Of a stretch of DNA of 64,000 bases, positions 23,401 through 30,996 are shown piece by piece. The notes beneath the pieces are model-generated. The model searched no databases and had not been told where the DNA came from. It saw only the letters and a list, made by a program, of their open reading frames with translations. Every line of letters begins with the position of its first letter. Within the stretch, counting starts at the first letter, position 1. The DNA comes from Nonomuraea gerenzanensis (lineage in GTDB: Bacteria > Actinomycetota > Actinomycetes > Streptosporangiales > Streptosporangiaceae): positions 1,178,001 to 1,242,000 of the forward strand of contig NZ_CP084058.1 of NCBI RefSeq assembly GCF_020215645.1, given 5' to 3'. The position numbers and the translations under genes were made by a program.

Positions 23401-25199
23401 CGCGGGCCCTGGCGCAGCACCTGCGGCATGCCGGGCAGGCCGCGCAGCACCTGGGCGCCGTCGAGGACCACCAGCACGTCGTAGGGGCGCACGTCGTAGG
23501 AGGAGAACGTGGGCTGCTCGGGCCCGCCGAGGTCGTCCCAGCCGGTGGGGACCTTGCCCAGCTCGGGGATGGCGGTGTTCTGGCGCTCGTCGATGAGGGC
23601 GGCCAGCTCCGCGACCCGGCGGGCGGCCGAGTCGGGGTCGGCGCCCACCAGCGCCACGCACTCCTCACCGGCCCGTGGCGCGCAGTGCGGCAGCCAGCGC
23701 AGCCAGCCCCACTGCCGCTCGGCGTCCTGGTGCGCGGACACGATCACGATGGCCAGGTCGCGCGGGCTGTGCAGGGTGGCCGCCTGCGCGATCAGCCAGC
23801 TCGCCAGCCCGGCCGCCGCCGTACGGTGACCCGTCACACCGGCCACGCCGAGCCGCCGCATGGGCAGCGCCACCGGCACGGAGCGGCAGATCGGCGGCTC
23901 GATGCGCCCGCCCTGCTCCTCCGACAGCTCCAGGTCGGCGGGCAGGTCGGCGAGCCCGACGCGCAGCCTGAGCGCGTCGGAGTCGTGGATCCGGCGCTCC
24001 CACAGCCGCCTGCGCGGCCCGGTGGCGGTGAGCAGCACCCGGGCTGGGTCGGGCGCGTCGTCCCTGCGGGCCGCCTCGTCGGCGACGCGGGCCCGCTCCA
24101 CCTCCTCGTCGTAGGCACGCAGCCGCTCCTGGTGCTCCTTGAGCGCCTTCTTGTGCTGCTTCCTGCCGTGGCGGCGGTCGCTCCACCACTGGCCGATCAT
24201 GATGACCGGCGTCATGAGGGCGACGAGCAGGTAGTACGGCTGTTTGAGCGCGATCGCCAGCGTGATGCCGAGCACGGCGGGCAGCAGGGCGGCCAGGAGC
24301 TGCAGGCGCATCCCCTCGTTCCTGACCGGCTCCTTGGGCCGGACGAACGTGCGCCGGGGCTCGGGCCGCCGCAGCCTGGGCGGGCGGTTGTAGGCGACGC
24401 CGCCCTCCCTGTGCGGCGCCAGGTGGGCGTCCCTCGGCTCGATCGAGGTCAGCACGAACACCGAGGACCCGCAGGTCAGCACCGCCTGGTCGGGCCACTC
24501 GACCGGCTCGGTGAGCGGCTGCCCGTCGAGCTCGGGCACCTCGCCGTAGCCGGCCGCCAGCGCCGCCGCCTCCCGCTCCGCCGTACGGGCGGTCAGCTCG
24601 GCGACCTCTTCGGCCCAGCGGCCCTTCAGCTTGAGTCTGGGCGCGTCGGCCGGCGGGTGCCAGGCCCGCTCCACGGTGATGGCCTCCGGCGTCACGCGTA
24701 CGGTCACCGCCTCGGGAGCCAGCGCGGGATCGCCCACCGCCACCGCGCACATCGGGTCGGCCCCGATGACGTGCACGCCCAGCCCCAGCCGGTGCACCGC
24801 CCCGGCGGCCGGACCGCCCACCACCCGCACCTCGGCCACCCCGCCGGGCTCCTCGACGACGGTCGCGCGGGCCAGGCGGGCCTCCAGCGTGACCTTGTCG
24901 CCGTCGCGCAGCACGGCGGCGACCGGGGCGAGCGGGTCGAGCGGGCGGCCGTCGCGCCACAGCGTGGGCGGCCCCATGTCGGCGCGCTCGGGCCGGCGCG
25001 GGCGCGGCACCCGGGGGCCGCCGTCGCCGCTCGCCGCCAGGCCGTAGGGGGCCCTGGCCCTGGGCAGCCGGACGACCTGCGCCAGCGGGCCCTGGTCGCC
25101 GAGCGCCTCGCTCAGCCTGCCCACCGTGGCGCCGCCGTCACCGTCGATCACGACGTCACGGTCGCCCTGCCCGCCGATCACGGTGAGCATGATCCGCAT
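20433..25199 (-). CDS. EssC-like FtsK/SpoIIIE ATPase with N-terminal FHA-type domain
   Basis: The product is a 1588-residue second secretion-type ATPase. The first ~95 residues look like a small beta domain, followed by an FHA-like region (about 120-180). Two membrane helices lie at about 300-335, and three FtsK domains follow. Only the first has a canonical Walker A (GTTGAGKSELLQT, about 731). Domains 2 and 3 read ARSGRST (about 1070) and SRSGRSS (about 1415), with Arg in place of the catalytic Lys. The FHA-membrane-FtsK order is that of Firmicutes EssC rather than mycobacterial EccC. ATG 25199 has AGGAGAG upstream, giving a better start than ATG 25283. It is likely an operon with eccB, and divergent from the Tad operon. 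Confidence 0.88.
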   Translation of the reverse strand: MRIMLTVIGGQGDRDVVIDGDGGATVGRLSEALGDQGPLAQVVRLPRARAPYGLAASGDGGPRVPRPRRPERADMGPPTLWRDGRPLDPLAPVAAVLRDGDKVTLEARLARATVVEEPGGVAEVRVVGGPAAGAVHRLGLGVHVIGADPMCAVAVGDPALAPEAVTVRVTPEAITVERAWHPPADAPRLKLKGRWAEEVAELTARTAEREAAALAAGYGEVPELDGQPLTEPVEWPDQAVLTCGSSVFVLTSIEPRDAHLAPHREGGVAYNRPPRLRRPEPRRTFVRPKEPVRNEGMRLQLLAALLPAVLGITLAIALKQPYYLLVALMTPVIMIGQWWSDRRHGRKQHKKALKEHQERLRAYDEEVERARVADEAARRDDAPDPARVLLTATGPRRRLWERRIHDSDALRLRVGLADLPADLELSEEQGGRIEPPICRSVPVALPMRRLGVAGVTGHRTAAAGLASWLIAQAATLHSPRDLAIVIVSAHQDAERQWGWLRWLPHCAPRAGEECVALVGADPDSAARRVAELAALIDERQNTAIPELGKVPTGWDDLGGPEQPTFSSYDVRPYDVLVVLDGAQVLRGLPGMPQVLRQGPRCGVFTLAIDEDQRLLPEECQTVAECGADGLVRLRGGGLDVIGPLLGDLVSPAWCDRLARALAPIRDVSRDDTGGDLPDAARLLDLMGLTVPTGAELAARWGARGSTEALIGVGPDGPFSVDLRLDGPHGLIAGTTGAGKSELLQTLICSLAVANRPDQLTFVLIDYKGGAAFKECVRLPHTVGMVSDLDGHLTQRALDSLAAEIRRRERLLAAAGAKDIEDYTGAGMPRLVLIIDEFAALVAELPDFVAGLVDIARRGRSLGIHLILATQRPAGVVTADIQANTSLRIALRVTEPAESADVIDLPDAAHISKSTPGRCYVRSGVGAAVAVQTARVGGRSPVTPPAAGDGAAGDRSPGGGSPGGGVRVLDVGWGALGKALPPPPRPEEEDSAITDLTLVADALIEAARLAGVPAQPSPWLDPLPTHLVLDLPATPPAAGEVEPLPFGITDRPWAQDRSPLALDVAHGGHLLIAGAARSGRSTALRTIAGSIAAHACPEDVHLHAVDCGSGALLPLVAMPHCGAVVTRDQLDRVERLLTRLRAEVGRRQQLLAEAGHASLAEYRQSGHRLPWLVFMLDRWEGFVAAFENYDYGRLIEAVLQLLREGPAVGLRAVVSSDRSGLLGQVSTVFDDRLLLRLSDGTDYGLAGFPLKGLPAVMPAGRALSMGEHGIVEHHIALLAADPAGPAQVAALQSLARAAASDPDPATEDAADRATGADSAADRATGADSAAVQGAGGVASRRPGRSHALGVGRPPWRWGGSPPLRVDALPMRITAAQALALDPGFAPPSPLWALVGAGGDALAPLGIDLQAQGPGAVIAGPSRSGRSSALMTAALSLIDQGTPIVAVAPRRSPLRELEGALAVLDGDATNLQELLAGHDHYVVLVDDAELVNPDGPLGTALEEVIRTGRDGDHGLLIAGATGDLTVAYRGFVAEARKSRTGLLLAVQGQTDGDLFSIRLPRGAGGGPSGRGLLVTTGTLTQVQAALPDNG

Positions 25200-25502
25200 G
25201 GTGCCGTCTCTCCTCGGTCGACTTCGGGCGCCAAAGGTAGCGTCAAGAACGTGGCGGGGCGCGCCGGTTGACGCCAATGGCATGGCCGGGTGATTGATGT
25301 GACAGAAGTTGATGAAGAGGCGAGTAGCCCAATAAATCGGTATTCGTCAACTCGGTAGAAACAATAGGCATTGATTATTTCCGCTTGACATCATGTCACC
25401 TGCGAAACAAGCATGGGTCTTCGAATTCCGCCTCCGCCGCTCGGATGATCCCCACATAATGGCGTGAATTCCGCAATTCACCTTTTCGGGAGCCCCCCAC
25501 CC
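25200..25502. other. AT-richer divergent regulatory region between the T7SS and Tad operons
   Basis: This 303-base region has no credible gene. It is clearly more AT-rich than its surroundings (about 25300-25390). It holds TTGACA (25385-25390) overlapped by TGACAT-C-ATGTCA (25386-25398), a CATAAT hexamer (25455-25460) and an inverted repeat (25464-25481), all on the cpaB side. The ribosome site of the minus-strand ATPase gene lies at its left edge. Confidence 0.6.
25464..25481 (+). promoter_or_regulatory. Perfect inverted repeat upstream of the Tad operon
   Basis: GTGAATT-CCGC-AATTCAC is a perfect 7-bp inverted repeat, followed by CTTTTC. A CATAAT -10-like box ends three bases before it, so it would cover the transcription start region. 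It is either an operator or a hairpin at the very 5' end of the Tad mRNA. Confidence 0.5.
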
Positions 25503-26174
25503 ATGAGGACCAGTGAAAAGCAGCCTGCCGCCAACGCGGCGGCAGGGTTGTCGGGGCCGGCCTCGCGCAAGCTCCCCGTCCCGCCCCGGGAACGCAAGCC
25601 GGCGCTGGCCGCGCTGGCCGTCCTGCTCATCCTGGGCGGCGCGCTGGCCACGACCCTGCTCGTGCTGAACAGCGGCAACCGGGTCTCCGCGATCCGCGTC
25701 GTCCAGCAGGTCGGCGCGGGGCAGAAGTTCACCCCGCAGGCCATCGAGGAAGTGAAGATCGCCGACGACGGCGTCGACTTCGTCTCCTGGGCGCAGCGAC
25801 AGCAGGTGCTCGACAGCTTCGCGGCCGTCACGATCCTGCCCGGCACGCTGCTCACCGACCAGATGGGCGTGCGGGCCAGCAGCGAGCTGGGGCAGGGAAA
25901 GGCCACTGTCGGGCTGGCGCTCAAACCCGGTCAAATGCCGGCGGGCGTGCAGCAGGGCGACCGCGTACAGGTGATATTCGTCCCCAGCAGAGCGAGTGAG
26001 GGGGAAAGCCGGGTGCTCGCCGCGAGCGCGCTCGTCTTCTCCGTCGGCGACAAGTCCCGGACGGGAAATTCCGGCCAGATCACCGTGGTCGTCGAAGCTC
26101 CGGCGGCGCCGGAGATCGTGGCCGCCGCCTCCAGCGGACAGGTCGCGGTGGCCGAGCTCCCGGGGGCACGCTGA
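25503..26174 (+). CDS. cpaB: CpaB/RcpC-like Flp pilus assembly protein (SAF domain)
   Basis: This 223-residue protein has one N-terminal membrane helix (about residues 34-55) followed by an SAF-like fold. SAF features are GAGQKFTPQAIEEVKI and the ILPGTLLTDQMG segment. CpaB proteins act between the inner membrane and the outside in Tad pilus assembly; in a Gram-positive host the outer-membrane partner is absent. I choose ATG 25503, with GGGAG at 25488-25492, over GTG 25464, which lies inside the inverted repeat. First gene of the Tad operon. Confidence 0.85.
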   Translation: MRTSEKQPAANAAAGLSGPASRKLPVPPRERKPALAALAVLLILGGALATTLLVLNSGNRVSAIRVVQQVGAGQKFTPQAIEEVKIADDGVDFVSWAQRQQVLDSFAAVTILPGTLLTDQMGVRASSELGQGKATVGLALKPGQMPAGVQQGDRVQVIFVPSRASEGESRVLAASALVFSVGDKSRTGNSGQITVVVEAPAAPEIVAAASSGQVAVAELPGAR

Positions 26175-26175
26175 C

Positions 26176-26892
26176 GTGGCACTGATCGTACTGGCCGCCG
26201 ACAAGGGCGCGCCGGGCGTGACCACCGCCGCCACGGCGCTCGCGGCGGTCTGGCCCCGTCCCGTCCTGCTGGCCGAATGCGACCCGGCGGGCGGTGACCT
26301 CGCCTACCGGCTGCCCGCCGCCGGCGGCGGCGTGCTCAACCCCGGCAGAGGGCTGCTCACGCTCGGCGCCACCGCGCGGCGCGGCCTTGAGGCCGCGCAG
26401 ATCCACCAGCACACGCAGAAGGTCGTCGGCGGCCTGGACGTGCTGGTCGGGCTCACCCACGGCGAGCAGGCCGCCGGGCTCACCTGGCTGTGGGGCCCGC
26501 TCGGCAGGTCGCTGGCCGCCATCCCGAACGCCGACGTGATCGCCGACTGCGGCCGCCTGGGCGCCCACCCGCAGCTCGCCGACCTGATCGCCGAGTCCGA
26601 GCAGGTCGTGCTGCTCACCAGGGCCACCCTCGACCACGTGGCGCACCTGCGCGAGCGCCTCCAGATCACCAAGGCCCACGGCGTCGTCGTGATCGCCGAC
26701 CCGCGCAACTACCGCGGCTCCATCGAGGACGTGCGCAGGATCGTCGGCCCGAGCGTGCAGTACGTGCACGGCCTGGCCTACGACCCCAAGGGGGCCGAGC
26801 TGCTGCGCGGCCAGTGGGGCGGCCGGCTGGACCGCTCGCTGCTCATCCGTACGGCCCGTGACCTGGCGGCGAGGCTGGTGAGCACCCGATGA
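26176..26892 (+). CDS. TadZ/CpaE-like ATPase without the Walker A lysine
   Basis: This 238-residue protein starts at GTG two bases after the cpaB stop. It has the ParA/MinD-type fold of TadZ/CpaE proteins that position Tad pili. The expected deviant Walker A (KGGxGKT) reads KGAPGVTT: the phosphate-binding Lys is Val. The switch-like region ECDPAGGDLAYRL and the IADC strand remain. Some TadZ proteins are known to be atypical at this site, so function may be localisation rather than ATP hydrolysis. Overlaps tadA by four bases. Confidence 0.8.
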   Translation: MALIVLAADKGAPGVTTAATALAAVWPRPVLLAECDPAGGDLAYRLPAAGGGVLNPGRGLLTLGATARRGLEAAQIHQHTQKVVGGLDVLVGLTHGEQAAGLTWLWGPLGRSLAAIPNADVIADCGRLGAHPQLADLIAESEQVVLLTRATLDHVAHLRERLQITKAHGVVVIADPRNYRGSIEDVRRIVGPSVQYVHGLAYDPKGAELLRGQWGGRLDRSLLIRTARDLAARLVSTR

Positions 26893-28184
26893 TCGACCAC
26901 TCGCTCGTCAAGCGCTTCCGCCAGGAGGTCGGCGACCGCCTGGCCCACCAGCGACGGCTCGACCAGGCCAACGGCCTGCCCCCGATGACCGGCGAGGACG
27001 AGCGCCAGTTCGCCAGGGCGCTGATCTCCCAGGTGCTGGAGGAGCACGCGCGCGGCGAGATCGGCCTGGGCCGCACGCCGCCCACCGTGGAGGAGGAAGA
27101 GGCGCTCGCGGCGGGCATCCACGCGGCGCTGTTCGGCGTGGGCCGGCTGCAGCCGCTGCTCGACGACGCCGAGGTCGAGAACATCGACATCAACGGCTGC
27201 GACCGGGTGTTCGTCAGCTACGCCGACGGCCAGGAGCTGATGCACGACCCGGTCGCCGAGTCCGACGACGAGCTGATCGAGCTGATCCAGATCCTGGCGG
27301 CGTACTCCGGGCTGTCGAGCAGGCCCTTCGACACCGCCAACCCGCAGCTCGACCTGCGCCTGCCCGACGGCTCCCGGTTGAGCGCGGTCATGGACGTCAC
27401 GGTCAGGCCGGCCGTGTCGATCCGCCGGGCCCGCCTGGGCAAGGTCTTCATGTCCGATCTCGTGGGCAACGGCACGATAAGTCAGGACATCGGGCGCTTT
27501 CTGCGGGCGGCGGTCGCCGCCCGCAAGAACATCATGATCGCCGGGTCCACCAACGCGGGCAAGACGACGCTGCTGCGTGCCCTGGCCAACGAGATCCCGC
27601 CCACCGAGCGGCTCATCACCGTCGAACGCGCCCTGGAGCTGGGCCTCGACCAGTTCCCCGAGCTGCACCCCAACGTCGTCGCCTTCGAGCAGCGCCTGCC
27701 CAACTCCGAGGGCCAGGGCGAGATCACGATGGCCGAGCTCGTCCGCCGCTCGCTGCGGATGAACCCCAGCCGCGTCATCGTCGGCGAGGTGCTCGGCGAC
27801 GAGATCGTCACCATGCTCAACGCGATGACCCAGGGCAACGACGGCTCCCTGTCGACCATCCACGCCAATTCCAGCATGGAGGTCTTCAACCGCATCTCCA
27901 CCTACGCCCTGCAGGCCAGCGAGCGGCTGCCGATCGACGCCACCCACATGCTCATCGCCGGCGCCATCGACTTCGTGGTCTTCATCGAGAAGCGCAACGA
28001 CTACCACGTGGGCGGCCGGCTGCGCCGCTACGTCTCCAGCATCCGCGAGGTCAACGGCTGCGACGGCCGCGTGCTGTCCAGCGAGGTGTTCGTGCCGGGC
28101 CCCGACGGCGGCGCCGTCCCGCACGCGCCGATCTCCTGCCTGGAGGAGCTCGCCGCCCACGGCTACTCCCCGGGAGGGTGGTGA
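26889..28184 (+). CDS. tadA: TadA/CpaF secretion ATPase
   Basis: This 431-residue type II/IV secretion ATPase powers Flp pilus assembly. Walker A is AGSTNAGKTTLL (about residues 218-229). The family's Asp/His-box regions and the NAMTQGNDGSLSTIHANS segment (about 314-331) are intact. Length is normal. The gene starts inside the end of the tadZ-like gene and is followed three bases later by tadB. It has no visible defect and should be catalytically competent. Confidence 0.95.
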   Translation: MIDHSLVKRFRQEVGDRLAHQRRLDQANGLPPMTGEDERQFARALISQVLEEHARGEIGLGRTPPTVEEEEALAAGIHAALFGVGRLQPLLDDAEVENIDINGCDRVFVSYADGQELMHDPVAESDDELIELIQILAAYSGLSSRPFDTANPQLDLRLPDGSRLSAVMDVTVRPAVSIRRARLGKVFMSDLVGNGTISQDIGRFLRAAVAARKNIMIAGSTNAGKTTLLRALANEIPPTERLITVERALELGLDQFPELHPNVVAFEQRLPNSEGQGEITMAELVRRSLRMNPSRVIVGEVLGDEIVTMLNAMTQGNDGSLSTIHANSSMEVFNRISTYALQASERLPIDATHMLIAGAIDFVVFIEKRNDYHVGGRLRRYVSSIREVNGCDGRVLSSEVFVPGPDGGAVPHAPISCLEELAAHGYSPGGW

Positions 28185-28187
28185 GGC

Positions 28188-29036
28188 ATGCCGTTCACGA
28201 TCGACCCGCTGGCGTTGCTGGCCGGCGCGGCAGCAGGCGGCGGCCTGTTCCTGTTCGTCCTGGCCCTGTACGGCCTGCGCCCCCGCCCCACCCGGCCCAG
28301 GAGCGACCTGATCAAGGCGCTGACCACCCGCGGCGCCGTCGCGGCGGTGGCCGCCACGCTCGTTCTGATCATCACCCACTGGCCGGTCATGGCGGTGGGC
28401 ACGGTGCTGCTCGTGTTCGCCTGGCGCGGCCTGGCGGGCGGCGCCGCCGAGGAGCGGGCCGCCATGCGCCGCCTGGAGGGCCTGGCCGCCTGGACGGAGT
28501 CGCTGCGCGACACGATCGCCGGAGCCGCCGGCCTCGAACAGGCCATCCCCTCCTCCATCAGGGCCGCCGCGCCCACGCTCAGGCCGCACCTGCGGGCCCT
28601 GATCGACCGGCTGCACACCAGGATGGCGCTGCCCGACGCGCTGGCCCGCTTCGCCGACGAGCTCGACGACCCCTCGGCCGACCTGGTGGTCGCCGCGCTC
28701 ATCCTCAACTCCAAGCTGCGCGGCCCCGGGCTGCGCGACGTGCTCGGCGCGCTGGCCGTCTCGGCCCGCGAGGAGCTCGACATGCGCCGCCGCGTCGAGG
28801 CCGAGCGCCGCGCGACCAGGCGCAGCGTGCAGATCGTCGTCATCACGGCGCTGGCCTTCGCCGGGATCCTCGTGCTGTTCAACCCCGAGTACGTCAAGGA
28901 GTACGAGGGCTACCTCGGCCAGGCCGTCCTGGTGGTCGTGGCGGGGCTGTTCGGGGCGGGGTTCGCCTGGATGCGGCGGCTGGCCCGCTTCGACAAGCCC
29001 ACACGGCTGCTCATGGGAGGTGGCGGCGATGGTTGA
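28188..29036 (+). CDS. tadB: TadB-like pilus assembly membrane protein
   Basis: This 282-residue T2SSF-type protein has N-terminal membrane helices (about residues 8-28 and 46-80), a cytoplasmic helical region (GLAAWTESLRDTIAGAAGLEQA) and C-terminal helices (about 223-265). TadB and TadC form the inner-membrane platform that couples the TadA motor to pilin. The stop overlaps the tadC start region. Confidence 0.88.
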   Translation: MPFTIDPLALLAGAAAGGGLFLFVLALYGLRPRPTRPRSDLIKALTTRGAVAAVAATLVLIITHWPVMAVGTVLLVFAWRGLAGGAAEERAAMRRLEGLAAWTESLRDTIAGAAGLEQAIPSSIRAAAPTLRPHLRALIDRLHTRMALPDALARFADELDDPSADLVVAALILNSKLRGPGLRDVLGALAVSAREELDMRRRVEAERRATRRSVQIVVITALAFAGILVLFNPEYVKEYEGYLGQAVLVVVAGLFGAGFAWMRRLARFDKPTRLLMGGGGDG

Positions 29037-29952
29037 GAGCGCGCTGGCCGGCGCGGCGCTCGGGCTCGGGCTGTTCGTGCTGCTGCGAGCGCTGTTCCCG
29101 GCCCGTCCCGGGCTGGTGGCGCGGCTGCTCGCGCTCGACGCCGTCCGCGAGGACGCGGGCGCGCCCCGCATCCAGCTCGTGCTGCCCGACGAGGAGGTCG
29201 GCGCGTTCCGGCGCGGCCTCGGCGCCCGCCTGGCCCGCCTGTACGGCGCGCGCGGCTGGGAGGCCAGGCCGGTCAGGTCGGACCTGGCCCTGCTCGGCCG
29301 CTCGTTCGAGGCGTTCCTGGCCACCAAGGTGCTGCTGGCGGCCAGCGGCCTGCTGGCCTTCCCGCTGCTGCTGGCCTGGCTGGTGCTCATGGAGTGGGGC
29401 GTGTCCCTGGCCATCCCGTTCTGGAGCGCCGTGCTCGTCGCCGTCGTCTTCTTCTTCCTGCCTGACCTCCAGGTCAAGCGGGACGCGGCGGCCAAGCGGC
29501 GCGACTTCCGCCACGTCGTCGGCGCCTTCCTCGACCTCGTCTCCATGAACCTGGCGGGCGGCCGCGGCGTCCCCGAGGCCCTGATGATGGCCGTCTCGGT
29601 CAGCGGCGAGCAGCCCAACTGGGCCATGGGCCGCATCCGCGACGCCCTGAGCGGCGCCAGGATCGTCGGCATCACGCCGTGGCAGGCCCTCGGCCAGCTC
29701 GGCGAGGAGATCAACGTCGACGAGCTGCGCGACCTGTCCGCCGCGCTCGGCCTGGTGGCCGACGACGGCGCCAAAGTACGTGCCTCGCTCACGGCCAGGG
29801 CCGCCACGCTGCGCCGCCGTGAGCTGGCCGAGATCGAGGGCCGGGCGGGCGAGCGCTCCCAGTCGATGCTGGTGGCCCAGCTCCTGCTCTGCGCCGGTTT
29901 CGTGATCTTTCTCAGCTACCCCGCCGCGATGAAGATGTTGGGAGTCTCATGA
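29029..29952 (+). CDS. tadC: TadC-like pilus assembly membrane protein
   Basis: This 307-residue T2SSF-domain protein is the partner of TadB. It has an N-terminal helix, a paired hydrophobic region (about residues 92-145), a cytoplasmic domain with VVGAFLDLVSMNLAGGRG, and a final helix. I choose ATG 29029, with GGGAGG at 29015-29020, over the in-frame GTG at 29020. It overlaps tadB by eight bases and flp by four. Confidence 0.88.
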   Translation: MVESALAGAALGLGLFVLLRALFPARPGLVARLLALDAVREDAGAPRIQLVLPDEEVGAFRRGLGARLARLYGARGWEARPVRSDLALLGRSFEAFLATKVLLAASGLLAFPLLLAWLVLMEWGVSLAIPFWSAVLVAVVFFFLPDLQVKRDAAAKRRDFRHVVGAFLDLVSMNLAGGRGVPEALMMAVSVSGEQPNWAMGRIRDALSGARIVGITPWQALGQLGEEINVDELRDLSAALGLVADDGAKVRASLTARAATLRRRELAEIEGRAGERSQSMLVAQLLLCAGFVIFLSYPAAMKMLGVS

Positions 29953-30185
29953 ACCACCCGTGGATCGTCTACCTCAACGCCTACCTGGGCGAGCGGGTCC
30001 GCCGCGCCCGCACCGCGCCCACCAGGGGCGCCTCCGCCGTCGAATGGGTGATCATCACCGCGATCATCGCCGGCGTCGCGCTCGGCCTGGCCACCTTGAT
30101 CAGGACCCTGGTGGAGCAGCAGCAGAGCAACCTCGAACAGACCTTCGGCGGCGGTGGTGACGGTGGTGGCGGCGGCCAGCCGTGA
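29949..30185 (+). CDS. flp: Flp-type pilin
   Basis: This 78-residue prepilin has a basic leader of 27 residues ending in Gly, then ASAVEWVIITAIIAGVALG. It has the type IV prepilin processing site G/xxxxE, with Glu at mature position 5, followed by the hydrophobic assembly helix. The C-terminus is short and Gly-rich (GGGGDGGGGG), which would be exposed on the fibre. Flp pilins are normally encoded first in tad loci; here the gene follows tadC and overlaps both neighbours. Confidence 0.88.
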   Translation: MNHPWIVYLNAYLGERVRRARTAPTRGASAVEWVIITAIIAGVALGLATLIRTLVEQQQSNLEQTFGGGGDGGGGGQP

Positions 30186-30613
30186 CAGCCGGGCCGCCGC
30201 GCGACGAGCGCGGCGCGACCGTGATCGAGCTGGCGCTGCTGATGCCGGTCATCCTCGCGACCGTGCTGCTCATCGTGCAGGTCGCCCTCTGGTTCCACGC
30301 CCGCGAGGTGGCCGAGGCCGCCGCCCAGGAGGGGGCGCGGGTGGCCAGGGCGGCGCCGTTCGACTCGGGGGCCTGGCAGGGCGAGGCCACCGGCAAGGCC
30401 ACCGAGATCATCCAGGCCGTCGGCCCCCGGCTGCTGCGCGACGCCACCGCCACGACCTCGGAGCGGGAGCCCGACGAGCGGTTCGTCACCGTGACCGGCA
30501 GCGCCGTGCAGGTCATCCCGCTGCTGCCCGACCTGGCCTTCACGATCACCGCGACCGCGGGCGGGCCCGTCGAGTGCTTCCGCCCCGACGACGGCGGCGA
30601 GGACTGCGCATGA
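30182..30613 (+). CDS. TadE-like pseudopilin 1
   Basis: This 143-residue protein has a GTG start overlapping the flp stop (GTGA). The N-terminal ERGATVIELALLMPV has the Gly/xxxxE prepilin site and hydrophobic helix of TadE (PF07811). The globular part follows; two cysteines lie near the C-terminus. Probably a minor pilin. Confidence 0.85.
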   Translation: MTAGPPRDERGATVIELALLMPVILATVLLIVQVALWFHAREVAEAAAQEGARVARAAPFDSGAWQGEATGKATEIIQAVGPRLLRDATATTSEREPDERFVTVTGSAVQVIPLLPDLAFTITATAGGPVECFRPDDGGEDCA

Positions 30614-30996
30614 ACGAGCGGGGTTCGATGGCCGTGGAGACCGTCATGCTGGCCCCGGTCTTCCTGCTGTTCCTCATGTTCCTGGCCGGCGCGGGGGTGC
30701 TGGTCGAGTCGCAGGGACGGGTGAACGGGGCCGCGCGTGACGCCGCCCGCGCCGCGTCCGTGCAGCGCACGCTCGACGACGCGGAGGCCGCCGCCGAGGC
30801 CATCACCACGAACGTGCTCCAGAGCCGCTGCCAGTCCGCCGCCGTCTCCCTGGACGGCTCGGAGTGGGAGCAGGGCGGCCAGGTCCAGGCCGAGGTGTCG
30901 TGCGAGCTGGACCTCGGCTTCCTCGGCTTCGGCGGCACCAAGCGGCTCACGGGAACGGCGGTGGTGCCGCTCGAACAGTTCAGGAGGGTCGAATGA
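30610..30996 (+). CDS. TadE-like pseudopilin 2
   Basis: This 128-residue protein has an ATG overlapping the previous stop (ATGA). N-terminal ERGSMAVETVMLAPV again shows the Gly/xxxxE processing site. Two cysteines in the globular part (SRCQSAAV and VSCELDL) could form a disulfide. Probably a minor pilin working with its neighbour. Confidence 0.85.
   Translation: MNERGSMAVETVMLAPVFLLFLMFLAGAGVLVESQGRVNGAARDAARAASVQRTLDDAEAAAEAITTNVLQSRCQSAAVSLDGSEWEQGGQVQAEVSCELDLGFLGFGGTKRLTGTAVVPLEQFRRVE

Noticed and set aside
20667..25271. 1534-codon plus-strand frame opposite the EssC-like ATPase
   Set aside because: It is a shadow frame produced by high GC at third positions of the real gene.
25347..26234. 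Minus-strand frame of 295 codons over cpaB
   Set aside because: Opposite to a clear SAF-domain gene; the composition is that of a shadow.
26778..29807. 1009-codon minus-strand frame across the Tad genes
   Set aside because: It spans several real genes with good starts, overlaps and family motifs on the other strand.
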